The notes beneath the pieces were generated by a model. It worked only from the letters and a program-made list of their open reading frames with translations, was not told the DNA's origin and searched no databases. DNA of 64,000 nt, taken from Prochlorococcus marinus XMU1408. GTDB taxonomy: Bacteria > Cyanobacteriota > Cyanobacteriia > PCC-6307 > Cyanobiaceae. The stretch covers positions 124,001 to 188,000 of the forward strand of contig NZ_QJUE01000002.1 in the NCBI RefSeq assembly GCF_003208055.1, written 5' to 3'. This document shows positions 9,212 to 15,706 of this stretch, one piece after another (position 1 is the first letter of the stretch; each line of letters begins with the position of its first letter). The translations under genes and the position numbers were made by a program.

Positions 9212-10377
9212 GAGATGCTTTCCAAGGCTTGATTTAAATCAGCGATTAAATCCTCAATATTTTCACATCCGACAGACAAGCGAATAAGTGAATCAGTGAT
9301 TCCAATCTTTAATTTTGTTTCTTTTGAAACTGAGGCGTGTGTCATTGTTGCTGGGTGACAAACAAGGCTTTCAATCCCTCCAAGACTTTCTGCCATTTTG
9401 AAGAAACGCAGACTTTTACAAAATGAAAAAGTTTTAGCTTGACTTGTATTAAGAGCGGCAGTAACAATTGCTCCTCCCAAAGTCATTTGCTTTTTGGCTA
9501 ATTTACATTGTGGGTGATCATTCCTAAATGGATATCGAACGAATTTTATTACTGGATTCTCAGCGAGTTGATTGGCTATTTTAGATGCATTATTGATTTG
9601 TCTTTCTAGCCGAAGTGGAAGAGTTTTTATCCCTCGGTTAATAAGCCAGCAATCAAAAGGAGAAGGGTTTAAACCAAGTGCTTTTTGGGCAAAATTTAGC
9701 TTTTCTTTCCATGCAGTGCTCTCAGTGCAAATAGCGCCTCCAAGTGCATCTGAATGACCATTTATGTACTTGGTTGTACTAGTCAAGGATAATGTCGCTC
9801 CAAGTTTAAGAGGTCTTTGTAATAGAGGCGTCGCAAAAGTATTGTCTACGACAACAGGAATTTGCATTTTGTTTGAGAAATTACAAATTGCTTCAATATC
9901 AATAATTTTAAGGAGTGGGTTGGTTGGACTTTCTATCCAAATTAATGCTGGTTTATGTTTGGCAATGACTTCTTTAAAATTAGACTTAGTAAAATCTACC
10001 CACAGAGTTTTTAATCCAAAACTATTGAAAACTTGTTCAAACAATCTCACTGTACATCCATAAAGGTTCTCCTCACAGAGGATTAAGTCACCAGCCTTGA
10101 GAGAAGAGACAATAGCAGTGATTGCAGCGACCCCAGAACTAAATACACATGCGAATTGACATTCCTCCAGATCAGATAATACTGATTCGAGAATTCTAAA
10201 ATTTGGATTTCCTGAACGTGTGTAATCAAACCCACCCTCATTGCCGTGAACGAAAGTTGAGGTTGGGAATATAGGAGGCATTACTGAGCCTGTTTCCTTA
10301 GAAAAATTTTCTTTGTGATGAATGACTCTTGTATTTACTCCTGTTCTGATCACCTTCTCTTTTTTTACTGAGCCCAT
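9208..10377 (-). CDS. metB: Cystathionine gamma-synthase/lyase family PLP enzyme
   Basis: A 389-residue enzyme of normal family length. It shows PPIFPTSTFVHGNEGGFDYTRSGNPN at the N-terminus, VVDNTFATPLLQRPL in the middle, the PLP lysine in LTSTTKYINGHSDALGG, and the C-terminal LIRLSVGCENIEDLI. It belongs to the gamma-family that either makes cystathionine from activated homoserine and cysteine or cleaves it. Sequence alone does not separate CGS from CGL here. It is the first gene of the minus-strand sulfur amino-acid block and is coupled to the longer paralogue by a 4-base overlap. Confidence 0.87.
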   Translation of the reverse strand: MGSVKKEKVIRTGVNTRVIHHKENFSKETGSVMPPIFPTSTFVHGNEGGFDYTRSGNPNFRILESVLSDLEECQFACVFSSGVAAITAIVSSLKAGDLILCEENLYGCTVRLFEQVFNSFGLKTLWVDFTKSNFKEVIAKHKPALIWIESPTNPLLKIIDIEAICNFSNKMQIPVVVDNTFATPLLQRPLKLGATLSLTSTTKYINGHSDALGGAICTESTAWKEKLNFAQKALGLNPSPFDCWLINRGIKTLPLRLERQINNASKIANQLAENPVIKFVRYPFRNDHPQCKLAKKQMTLGGAIVTAALNTSQAKTFSFCKSLRFFKMAESLGGIESLVCHPATMTHASVSKETKLKIGITDSLIRLSVGCENIEDLIADLNQALESIS

Positions 10378-10684
10378 ATTTATTGAGTTAATTTTCTATA
10401 GGATATAGAAAAACATGAAAAAGCTCCTAAAAAAAGGGGCTAGATAATTAAATTTAATGAGAAAGAATCGTAAAGGTTTATACCTTTCTTGAGTAATACA
10501 TAGTTTTGCAGTAGAGATGAATTATAAGGAAAATTAAGTTGGACCTAAGTTTGACTATTTATTCTACAGATCGCACAATACGCGCGAAATCGGTCTGATT
10601 GGCTATCCGTACAAACCCATTATCACGATTATCTTATTTGGTAGCGAGCATTAAATAAGAACTAAGAAATTCAATTGATTCGCG
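10378..10684. other. Intergenic region upstream of the sulfur amino-acid block
   Basis: About 300 bases with no gene that I can support. It holds the divergent 5' regions of the metB-type gene (minus) and the 56-residue small gene (plus). Near 10425 an imperfect hairpin (AGCTCCT, A-tract, AGGGGCT) could form in RNA of the plus strand with one G-U pair. No tRNA-like fold was seen. Confidence 0.6.
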
Positions 10685-10855
10685 ATGAATTTATTTGAAA
10701 ATATCTTTCATAATCAATTCTTGATGACTTTCCTCATTGCATCAATATGGATCGTTCCAGGTTTTGTCTTTACCAGAATGACAAATAAAAAATTCAAGAG
10801 AAGAGAACTTGCAAGACAAGCTAAGAGAGTCTCAAAACTTTATCCTTCTTCTTAG
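10685..10855 (+). CDS. Small single-pass membrane protein, 56 aa
   Basis: Starts ATG and encodes MNLFENIFHNQFLMTFLIAS, then WIVPGFVFTRM and a basic tail ending YPSS. One hydrophobic segment (about residues 12-30) is followed by a cytoplasmic-type basic tail (KKFKRRELARQAKR). I do not recognise a named family; such short single-helix proteins are common in Prochlorococcus. It stands alone, with more than 300 bases of noncoding DNA on each side. Not confirmed by homology. Confidence 0.6.
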   Translation: MNLFENIFHNQFLMTFLIASIWIVPGFVFTRMTNKKFKRRELARQAKRVSKLYPSS

Positions 10856-11219
10856 CTTGGAAAGGTCAAAAGTAATAGTACATCGTCTTGAAAAAAATCT
10901 GCGAGTTTAATCATTGATTAAAGAGCTCAGGATATTTAGCAAAAGCCCCTTGCGAGATTTTATAACCCAAGTATTTAGCTCAATGACTTATAAAATAAAC
11001 TAATAGTTAAAAATAACTCGAACTGGTTAGCTCTACATCGACCGACCTAAGAGAAAAAAGAACTAACTTCTACATTAGCTTCATCCTCACATAAGTAACT
11101 AGAAAACGATTAGCTATGCACGCAATAACCAAAATTACTGGCTACTAAGCTGTTGCTTCTTTTTGATCTGCCAGCAATCCTTTTATTGGCCGGAGCTTTC
11201 GAAATTGGTTCTTCAGTAC
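10856..11219. other. Gene-poor intergenic stretch
   Basis: About 360 bases in which only very short open frames occur (the longest plausible one encodes 10 residues at 11116). I see no tRNA fold, no repeat and no strong terminator. It probably contains the promoter for the two small plus-strand genes that follow. Confidence 0.55.
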
Positions 11220-11345
11220 ATGCATAATATGACTTCATTTCAAGAAAGATTTAGTGTATCAAAAGTTAAAAAGTATATTCCTCTTTTTGTTGTTGGAAAG
11301 CTGGCCATATTTACAGGGTTTCTTCTCTACATGATGCAAGGGTAA
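11220..11345 (+). CDS. Small single-pass membrane protein, 41 aa
   Basis: Encodes MHNMTSFQERFSVSKVKKY followed by one hydrophobic helix (IPLFVVGKLAIFTGFLLYMMQ). A second ATG three codons later gives a 38-residue form. The frame stays open upstream to 11163, but those residues do not look protein-like. The next small gene starts three bases after this stop, so the two form a tiny operon. No named family is recognised. Confidence 0.5.
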   Translation: MHNMTSFQERFSVSKVKKYIPLFVVGKLAIFTGFLLYMMQG

Positions 11346-11348
11346 GGG

Positions 11349-11435
11349 ATGACAATACAAGAAAGAATTAAAGCTGCTGAATTACGAATTAAAGAACTAC
11401 AAACTCTTATTCAATACTTGAAGAACGAGAAGTGA
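11349..11435 (+). CDS. 28-residue amphipathic helix protein
   Basis: ATG then TIQERIKAAELRIKELQTLI and a short end QYLKNEK. The whole protein is one predicted amphipathic coiled-coil helix with leucines and isoleucines at heptad spacing. It begins three bases after the preceding membrane microprotein and ends before a noncoding stretch. At 28 codons it could be chance, but the codon use and the heptad pattern are protein-like. Function unknown. Confidence 0.45.
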   Translation: MTIQERIKAAELRIKELQTLIQYLKNEK

Positions 11436-11503
11436 AATCTATTAAGAAGTTTTTCCAAGCACTGAAAATTCTTTGATAGGTTTTTTAAGAATATAAGTTA
11501 CTT

Positions 11504-11605
11504 TTACCACTCAGAGTCTTCTAGAAGATTTGAATACTCGTTGTAATCAAAAAACAGGTCTTCCTCTAATACTTCTTCCAGAGTGATTCTATTAAAATAA
11601 GTCAT
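11504..11605 (-). CDS. Acidic 33-residue microprotein
   Basis: Encodes MTYFNRITLEEVLEEDLFFD then YNEYSNLLEDSEW. It is strongly acidic (about eleven Asp/Glu), with no membrane segment. Its ATG overlaps the stop of the upstream 46-residue gene in an ATGA junction, which argues that it is translated by coupling. It is the last gene in a run of seven minus-strand genes that starts at 12923. No family is recognised. Confidence 0.6.
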   Translation of the reverse strand: MTYFNRITLEEVLEEDLFFDYNEYSNLLEDSEW

Positions 11606-11742
11606 GCTTCACTGCGAAAAGGTGAGTTGTAATAAGCCTTGTTAACTGTATAAAGTGTGTAAAGAGATACAGCGATCCCTAAAAAACCTACAACTAGTAT
11701 TGGAGAGAATGATGGAAAATCATAAGTAGGAATTGGAGTCAT
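11602..11742 (-). CDS. Single-pass membrane microprotein, 46 aa
   Basis: Encodes MTPIPTYDFPSFSPILVVGF and continues with LGIAVSLYTLYTVNKAYYNSPFRSEA. One transmembrane helix covers residues 13-32, with a short polar N-terminus and a basic tail. The size and layout resemble small thylakoid complex subunits, but I cannot match it to a named one. Its stop overlaps the start of the acidic microprotein by four bases. It lies 94 bases downstream of the PAP/fibrillin gene on the same strand. Confidence 0.6.
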   Translation of the reverse strand: MTPIPTYDFPSFSPILVVGFLGIAVSLYTLYTVNKAYYNSPFRSEA

Positions 11743-11836
11743 AATGATATAAATGATGACAAATATGTTCTAAACCATCTGCATGCTTTTTGATTGAGGC
11801 TTGTACGACAAATTTTTACGCTTAACACGACAAAGA

Positions 11837-12367
11837 CTATGCATTAAAAAATTCAGTAAGTGATAAATCATTTCTTTTTAACAAAGCAAAAGTTGTACCC
11901 TTGTAACCTTTGCATATACGTAAGTCGGGAGATAATACAGTTGTATCTAGCCAACCTTTTTGAGTCTTTTTTATTTCTGATAGGAAACTAATCTTTTTAC
12001 CTAGTAACTTTGGACCTATTATTCCTGCTTTTTTAAAGCTAACGTTTATACGTTTCTGATCAATGATTTCTAAGCTAGCAAGAATGTTAGTAGAAAATAG
12101 CTTTCCTGCAAAACCTTTTGGTCTTAATAAATTTAGTCCTTTACTTCTCTTTGGCTCAAGTATCTGTAAGTTATCTAATAGTGGTGAATAATTTAAAAGA
12201 GGTGAGTTAGAAGTACTCCATCTAAGTTCCCATACACCTGTGAGTAGATCAATTTGCTTTGTTATGTCTACAGATGATTCGCTTTCAGCTAGTTTTATGA
12301 GCTCTACGATCTGATTTGATTTAGGGGTATGTTCAATAACTTCTATCAATTTTGATATTGCATTCAT
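11837..12367 (-). CDS. PAP/fibrillin family protein
   Basis: A 176-residue protein with the plastid lipid-associated protein pattern. LLTGVWELRWSTSNSPLL (about residues 42-59) is the classic opening strand, followed by a lipocalin-like beta-rich body and the closing strand LRICKGYKGTTFALLKRND. Family members bind lipids or quinones at thylakoid membranes or plastoglobule-like bodies and are linked to light-stress protection. It lacks a signal peptide. It is the fifth gene of a tightly packed minus-strand run and starts 20 bases after the 65-residue gene. Confidence 0.85.
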   Translation of the reverse strand: MNAISKLIEVIEHTPKSNQIVELIKLAESESSVDITKQIDLLTGVWELRWSTSNSPLLNYSPLLDNLQILEPKRSKGLNLLRPKGFAGKLFSTNILASLEIIDQKRINVSFKKAGIIGPKLLGKKISFLSEIKKTQKGWLDTTVLSPDLRICKGYKGTTFALLKRNDLSLTEFFNA

Positions 12368-12387
12368 GATTATTATTTGTTGAAAAC

Positions 12388-12585
12388 CTACAGTTGTTCA
12401 ATATTTATCTGATTGGCATAAAGAACGTGTGGCTGTTCTTTGCTACCCTCACTTGCTTGAATCCATTCTTTGTACTCTTCTTTAAGAGCTTTTTTATCAA
12501 GCCCATCAAGTTCCATTAGTCTCTTCGAAGCATCATTCATTGTTACTTCAAGAGTTTTTTTTAAGCTGATAGTTGGTAATTTCAT
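12388..12585 (-). CDS. Conserved-looking small soluble protein, 65 aa
   Basis: Encodes MKLPTISLKKTLEVTMNDAS, a helical charged middle (LMELDGLDKKALKEEYKEWIQ) and a polar tail. A strong ribosome site (GGGAG, six bases before the ATG) and an ATGA overlap with the upstream microprotein support this start over the internal ATG at residue 16. No membrane segment and no known motif. It lies 20 bases upstream of the PAP/fibrillin gene, so the two are probably cotranscribed. Confidence 0.65.
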   Translation of the reverse strand: MKLPTISLKKTLEVTMNDASKRLMELDGLDKKALKEEYKEWIQASEGSKEQPHVLYANQINIEQL

Positions 12586-12683
12586 ACAAATCTCCCGACG
12601 AAAGAATCAGCTAAAAAAGTACAAACAACAAAAGCAAATGTCATTAGTAATGGCTTTTGAAATAAATCATTAGAGGAGTTCAT
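12582..12683 (-). CDS. Membrane microprotein, 33 aa
   Basis: Encodes MNSSNDLFQKPLLMTFAFVV followed by CTFLADSFVGRFV. One hydrophobic helix spans residues 11-25. It overlaps the next gene by four bases (ATGA) and starts eight bases after the stop of the 38-residue gene. Its place between other tightly spaced genes is the best evidence that it is real; no family is recognised. Confidence 0.6.
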   Translation of the reverse strand: MNSSNDLFQKPLLMTFAFVVCTFLADSFVGRFV

Positions 12684-12691
12684 TGGATTTA

Positions 12692-12808
12692 TTAGTAGTG
12701 ACCAATTGAGCTAACGAAGCATGCTAGAGCTCCGCAATAGATAAAAAACAAACTCATTTCTAATGGTTTATGACTAAAAAATGAGAGATAGAAAGCAGTT
12801 GATTTCAT
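12692..12808 (-). CDS. Membrane microprotein, 38 aa
   Basis: Encodes MKSTAFYLSFFSHKPLEMSL followed by FFIYCGALACFVSSIGHY. A hydrophobic helix covers about residues 18-35 and contains two cysteines. It begins seven bases after the stop of the 35-residue gene and ends eight bases before the next start. No recognisable family. The codon phase and spacing within the run support translation. Confidence 0.6.
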   Translation of the reverse strand: MKSTAFYLSFFSHKPLEMSLFFIYCGALACFVSSIGHY

Positions 12809-12815
12809 TGGATAG

Positions 12816-12923
12816 CTAAAATGTTTTAAAATGATTGGTTGCTTTTTTCTTTGCTGCTTTTTGTATACGGCAAAGCTCAGTCATCTCTGGTTTAGGGATG
12901 CTGAAAGGGGTAAACAATTTCAT
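12816..12923 (-). CDS. Basic 35-residue microprotein, first gene of the run
   Basis: Encodes MKLFTPFSIPKPEMTELCRI with a lysine-rich tail (QKAAKKKATNHFKTF). A GGGAG ribosome site lies seven bases before the ATG, almost identical to that of the 65-residue gene downstream. No hydrophobic helix is present. It appears to be the first cistron of the minus-strand small-gene run. A longer frame on the opposite strand (12835-13032) is less convincing because it lacks a ribosome site. Confidence 0.6.
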   Translation of the reverse strand: MKLFTPFSIPKPEMTELCRIQKAAKKKATNHFKTF

Positions 12924-13416
12924 AAAAAATCTCCCTTTTTACCTAAGTTTTAAGGCATTTATAGGGTTCTCTAGATGTGTAGAATCCCCTAATAAAAAGT
13001 CGTACTTTTACTACAACGCACTACCTTCTTAGCTTCTTATTATTCGAGAGTTTTTTTGATCAGCCATGCTTACGCCATATCACGCAATAATGTTTGGAAT
13101 GCTTTAATAGTTAGCTCTGCCTCAATTTTTCAAATGTCTACAGCAGAACCGAGTTAGTCACAGCAAGTTTAACTAATATTATTCAGATCCATTTTCACTT
13201 GCCCTTACTTATCTATACACGAGTAGGACAAGAAACTAAATACATTTAATCATTTTGCAGTTCCAATCCTTGGAAAATGCGAAATAGCTTTCATATGCAG
13301 AAAGTGAATCAATGGGTAAAAATTCTATAAACGTCTTATGTTTATAGTTAACCGAACGATTGAATCTCACGAAACTCATTTAATTCTCTGATCATATATA
13401 TATTCGATACAAATCA
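12924..13416. other. Divergent intergenic region between two small-gene runs
   Basis: About 490 bases that separate the minus-strand microprotein run from the plus-strand one, so it should hold promoters for both. A minus-strand frame of 48 codons at 13236-13379 (starting MSFVRFNRS) exists, but it has no ribosome site and no protein-like features I trust. An alternating AT tract lies near 13394-13404, just before the secreted microprotein gene. No tRNA or terminator is seen. Confidence 0.5.
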
Positions 13417-13590
13417 ATGAAGAAATTAATTCCGTTATTACTTATTTCATCTGCAACACTTTATTCCACGATAGGCACCTTGCCTGTTAGTGCTATGGGC
13501 TGCAATTCATCTAGTAATAAAGCGCAGGTAGTTTGTGCTGAAGGTGATATTGATTGTGAAAAGAAATTAATAGAAGATCGAATTAATTAA
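13417..13590 (+). CDS. Small secreted Cys-containing protein, 57 aa
   Basis: Encodes a clear signal peptide: MKK, a hydrophobic core LIPLLLISSATLY, and a likely cleavage after VSA near residue 26. The mature part is about 31 residues, acidic, with three cysteines (MGCNSS, VVCAEGDIDCEKK). It should be exported to the periplasm or thylakoid lumen. It is the first gene of a plus-strand series of tiny genes and ends four bases before the next. No family recognised. Confidence 0.65.
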   Translation: MKKLIPLLLISSATLYSTIGTLPVSAMGCNSSSNKAQVVCAEGDIDCEKKLIEDRIN

Positions 13591-13594
13591 AATC

Positions 13595-13726
13595 ATGTCA
13601 AATCACTTTCCTGAATTTTACGAATCAATTGTCGAAGCCTGTAATCGTGGGGAGTTGTGGGGGATTGAAAAACCTTCTACTGACTCAACTCAATTAGAAA
13701 TTGATTTTAATTTTAATAATGCCTAA
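13595..13726 (+). CDS. Small soluble acidic protein, 43 aa
   Basis: Encodes MSNHFPEFYESIVEACNRGE followed by LWGIEKPSTDSTQLEIDFNFNNA. It is acidic, with a short predicted helix (EFYESIVEACNRG) and no membrane segment. It starts four bases after the secreted microprotein gene and overlaps the next gene by eight bases. This packing is the main support. No function can be assigned. Confidence 0.55.
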   Translation: MSNHFPEFYESIVEACNRGELWGIEKPSTDSTQLEIDFNFNNA

Positions 13727-13859
13727 CCAAGTAATTGTGATTTTTGCTTCAGGTTTGTTTGCATTGGGCGGCATTTTGGTTCTAATTTCTGGCTTTGATG
13801 ATGACGATAATGATGGAGATGGTTTGACTTTCCCAGAGTTTCAAAGCTTGGGTACTTAG
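13719..13859 (+). CDS. Membrane microprotein with Asp-rich tail, 46 aa
   Basis: Encodes MPNQVIVIFASGLFALGGIL, continuing VLISGF into an Asp-rich stretch (DDDDNDGDG) and ending LTFPEFQSLGT. One transmembrane helix (residues 4-25) is followed by a soluble tail whose D-x-D-x-D-G pattern followed by F-x-E-F resembles half an EF-hand loop (DNDGDGLTFPEF). Calcium binding is only an inference. It overlaps the preceding gene by eight bases. Confidence 0.55.
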   Translation: MPNQVIVIFASGLFALGGILVLISGFDDDDNDGDGLTFPEFQSLGT

Positions 13860-13941
13860 TCACGGAAATAATCTATTTTTTTTTTGGATCTAATTGGTGA
13901 TGCTTTTTCTCGTAAAGTGAAAGTAAAAAGAAAAGGTTACT

Positions 13942-14073
13942 ATTACTGATGTTAAATTAAATCCTGATTCAGATGATGTAGGAACGAAATTCAAGATCAT
14001 TGGGATTTCAGTCACCTTGGGTTTGAATACAATTGTTTTTATTTGGTATTTTTTCTTTTCAGGTCTTAACTAA
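13942..14073 (+). CDS. Membrane microprotein with apparent ATT start, 43 aa
   Basis: An open frame from 13927 to 14073 encodes TDVKLNPDSDDVGTKFKIIG then a hydrophobic helix (ISVTLGLNTIVFIWYFFFSG) and LN. There is no ATG, GTG, TTG or CTG in front of the polar segment. AAAAGG at 13931-13936 lies five bases before ATT at 13942, a plausible rare start like that of infC. Alternatively the start was lost by mutation and this is a decayed gene. It follows the Asp-tailed microprotein by 82 bases. Confidence 0.4.
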   Translation: MTDVKLNPDSDDVGTKFKIIGISVTLGLNTIVFIWYFFFSGLN

Positions 14074-14115
14074 ACCTTGTCTTTAATCGATTATTTGTCT
14101 ATAGATATAGAAGGG

Positions 14116-14304
14116 TGATTTAAAGTTGTAGTCCAAGAAATTACTATCTACGAAGCTTTTGATGGCTCAAGGTTTGGCTCTCTTCACGAAGCCAATAATT
14201 ACAAAGATCGTTATGCAATTACGACTATTATGAATGGGAAGACTATATGTTCACTCTATCTAAGGAAACTAGCTGAAAAGATATTCAATTATTCCACCTT
14301 CTAA
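14116..14304 (+). pseudogene. Small soluble-protein frame without a usable start codon
   Basis: The frame after the TGA at 14116 reads VVVQEITIYEAFDGSRFGSL then HEANNYKDRY and a further 28 residues to the stop at 14302. The composition and the YEAFDGSRF pattern look like real protein, but the first ATG in frame (14230) would discard most of it. AAGGGTGA at 14111-14118 lies six bases before GTT at 14125, where a start codon would be expected. Either an unusual start is used or the start codon has mutated. Confidence 0.35.
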
Positions 14305-14371
14305 CAGTAAGTAGGACTTACTCCATATGTTTGAGTGATCTTTTTCCCGCTCCATTAAATCCTTATAGCTT

Positions 14372-14653
14372 TTAATTCTTGAAATCTACAAATTGATTGA
14401 TAACTGATTTAAAACTAGAAATCCATCTACCTATTCTTGATGAAGAAGTAAGAGATTTAGTTAATAGATCAATTTGTTCTTGTCTCTCTTTGTATTTTAC
14501 TTCCAGTTCTTTTTTTGCAATATCAAGGCTTTGGTTTTGAGAGGGGCAACCATTCTCTTTATCCCATCTATCGATACTTGCTTCTAATTCTTCAATACCC
14601 ATAGCCCTGTACTTACTGATAAGTATTTGTAAGTCATCAGGTTCGGGACGCAT
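14372..14653 (-). CDS. Hypothetical helical protein, about 93 aa
   Basis: The likely start is the ATG giving MRPEPDDLQILISKY; an upstream ATG at 14677 adds eight residues. The protein is charged and helical, with a coiled-coil-like central part (KKELEVKYKERQEQIDLLTKSL) and a short amphipathic end containing WISSFKSVINQFV. No signal peptide or catalytic motif is visible. It faces the plus-strand small genes and precedes the hli cluster. I do not recognise the family. Confidence 0.6.
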   Translation of the reverse strand: MRPEPDDLQILISKYRAMGIEELEASIDRWDKENGCPSQNQSLDIAKKELEVKYKERQEQIDLLTKSLTSSSRIGRWISSFKSVINQFVDFKN

Positions 14654-14912
14654 GAAAAGTAATTTATTTACTAACAAAATCTAACTTGTAAAAAAAATAT
14701 CAAGGATGGGTAAACACACTCGTGTTTGGGCTATTTATACTTATCAGGATCATCAGTGGATCTAATCATTTAGATAGAGATCTCTCTAATTAGTAGCTGT
14801 CATTGGTGTTTGAGGTTTATATCTATCAAGGATTAGAAGAAGCCGTACCGGACCGAATCTTTACCTTAGAAAGCCGATGCTTTACATTTCTTTACATAAA
14901 TTATTTTCAGTA

Positions 14913-15122
14913 ATGACTTCTTCTTCTTCTTCTTCTCAGGTAATTACTGAGTACGGCAAACAAAACATCTTTGGCCGTGAAACACAGCCACAGCTTGTCG
15001 AGGATTACACAAGTTATCCAGAAGAAGCAGAGAAGACAAATGGTCGTTGGGCGATGATTGGCTTTTTTAGTCTTCTCGTTTCTTACTTCACAACTGGTCA
15101 AATCATTCCTGGAATCTTTTGA
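14913..15122 (+). CDS. hli: High light-inducible protein (Hlip), 69 aa
   Basis: A one-helix chlorophyll-binding protein of the Hlip/SCP family. It starts with a serine run (MTSSSSSSQ), has an N-terminal soluble part, then the LHC motif EKTNGRWAMIGFF and the C-terminal signature TTGQIIPGIF. The Glu, Asn and Arg of the ExxNGR motif are all present. Hlips bind chlorophyll and carotenoid, protect photosystem II assembly complexes and dissipate energy. An ATG 12 codons upstream is in frame, but the internal ATG fits the family better. It is the first of six consecutive hli genes. Confidence 0.92.
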   Translation: MTSSSSSSQVITEYGKQNIFGRETQPQLVEDYTSYPEEAEKTNGRWAMIGFFSLLVSYFTTGQIIPGIF

Positions 15123-15283
15123 GCACTGAATCGCCTTCTGCATCTGGCAACTATGTCAACGTAGTTGAGAAGTTCAAACCAGAAGACGCCGAGAAAACGA
15201 ATGGACGCTGGGCAATGCTCGGCATGATCGCTTTACTCGGTGCCTACTCAATAACCCACCAAATCATTCCTGGAATTTTCTAA
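15119..15283 (+). CDS. hli: High light-inducible protein, TTG start, 54 aa
   Basis: Encodes a Hlip beginning STESPSASGNYVNVVEKF, with the canonical motif EKTNGRWAMLGM and ending THQIIPGIF. The only suitable start is TTG at 15119, which overlaps the TGA of the first hli gene (TTGA), so re-initiation after termination is likely. The usual TTGQ of the C-terminal signature is ITHQ here. It lies in the thylakoid membrane by family inference. Confidence 0.88.
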   Translation: MSTESPSASGNYVNVVEKFKPEDAEKTNGRWAMLGMIALLGAYSITHQIIPGIF

Positions 15284-15294
15284 AACAATTAATC

Positions 15295-15414
15295 ATGCAA
15301 CCATCTAACAAAACAATTCTAGAAAGAAGCATCGGTAGACCAGCCATGATGGCATTCGTTCTTTTAACAGGTATCTACCTAACAACCGGTCAACTCATCC
15401 CAGGTGTCGTTTAA
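15295..15414 (+). CDS. hli: Short divergent Hlip, 39 aa
   Basis: A 39-residue protein, MQPSNKTILERSIGRPAMMA followed by FVLLTGIYLTTGQLIPGVV. It keeps the C-terminal TTGQLIPG signature and the helix, but the motif reads ERSIGRPAM, so the Asn that normally ligates chlorophyll is replaced by Ile, while Glu and Arg remain. It starts 11 bases after the previous stop and shares one base with the next start (TAATG). Either its pigment binding is altered or it pairs with a canonical Hlip. Confidence 0.85.
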   Translation: MQPSNKTILERSIGRPAMMAFVLLTGIYLTTGQLIPGVV

Positions 15415-15560
15415 TGACTACTCAAAACAAAAGCAACAGAAACATTGATCCTGAAAAGGTAACTGCTGAAAGACTTAACGGCTACGCAGCATTGTTTGGA
15501 TGCATCGCTCTTGTTGGTGCTTATGCAACAACCGGTCAAATCGTTCCAGGTTTCGTGTAA
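15414..15560 (+). CDS. hli: Hlip with NGY motif, 48 aa
   Basis: A 48-residue Hlip with the motif ERLNGYAALFGC and the C-terminal ATTGQIVPGFV. The Arg of ExxNGR, which forms the inter-helix salt bridge in LHC proteins, is Tyr. It starts in a TAATG overlap with the preceding gene and ends in another with the following one. It shares a 30-base exact repeat with the next gene, which marks them as a recent tandem duplicate pair. Confidence 0.88.
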   Translation: MTTQNKSNRNIDPEKVTAERLNGYAALFGCIALVGAYATTGQIVPGFV

Positions 15561-15706
15561 TGAAAAATCAAACCACTGAAAAGCCAAGAGTAGAAGAAGG
15601 CAAAGTGATTGCTGAAAGACTTAACGGCTACGCAGCATTTGTTGGCTGCTGGGCACTCATCGGTGCATATCTAACAACCGGTCAGATCATTCCAGGTGTT
15701 GTGTAA
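15560..15706 (+). CDS. hli: Hlip with NGY motif, second copy, 48 aa
   Basis: A 48-residue Hlip, MKNQTTEKPRVEEGKVIAER then LNGYAAFVGCWALIGAYLTTGQIIPGVV in the membrane part. It has the same Arg-to-Tyr change as its neighbour and is nearly identical to it across the motif at the DNA level, but differs at the N-terminus and at the end of the helix. It overlaps both neighbours by one base (TAATG junctions). Confidence 0.88.
   Translation: MKNQTTEKPRVEEGKVIAERLNGYAAFVGCWALIGAYLTTGQIIPGVV

Noticed and set aside
12835-13032. 65-residue plus-strand frame
   Set aside because: It overlaps the better-supported 35-residue minus-strand gene, lacks a ribosome site and has an unlikely composition.
13236-13379. 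47-residue minus-strand frame
   Set aside because: No ribosome site, no recognisable features, and an isolated position in noncoding DNA.
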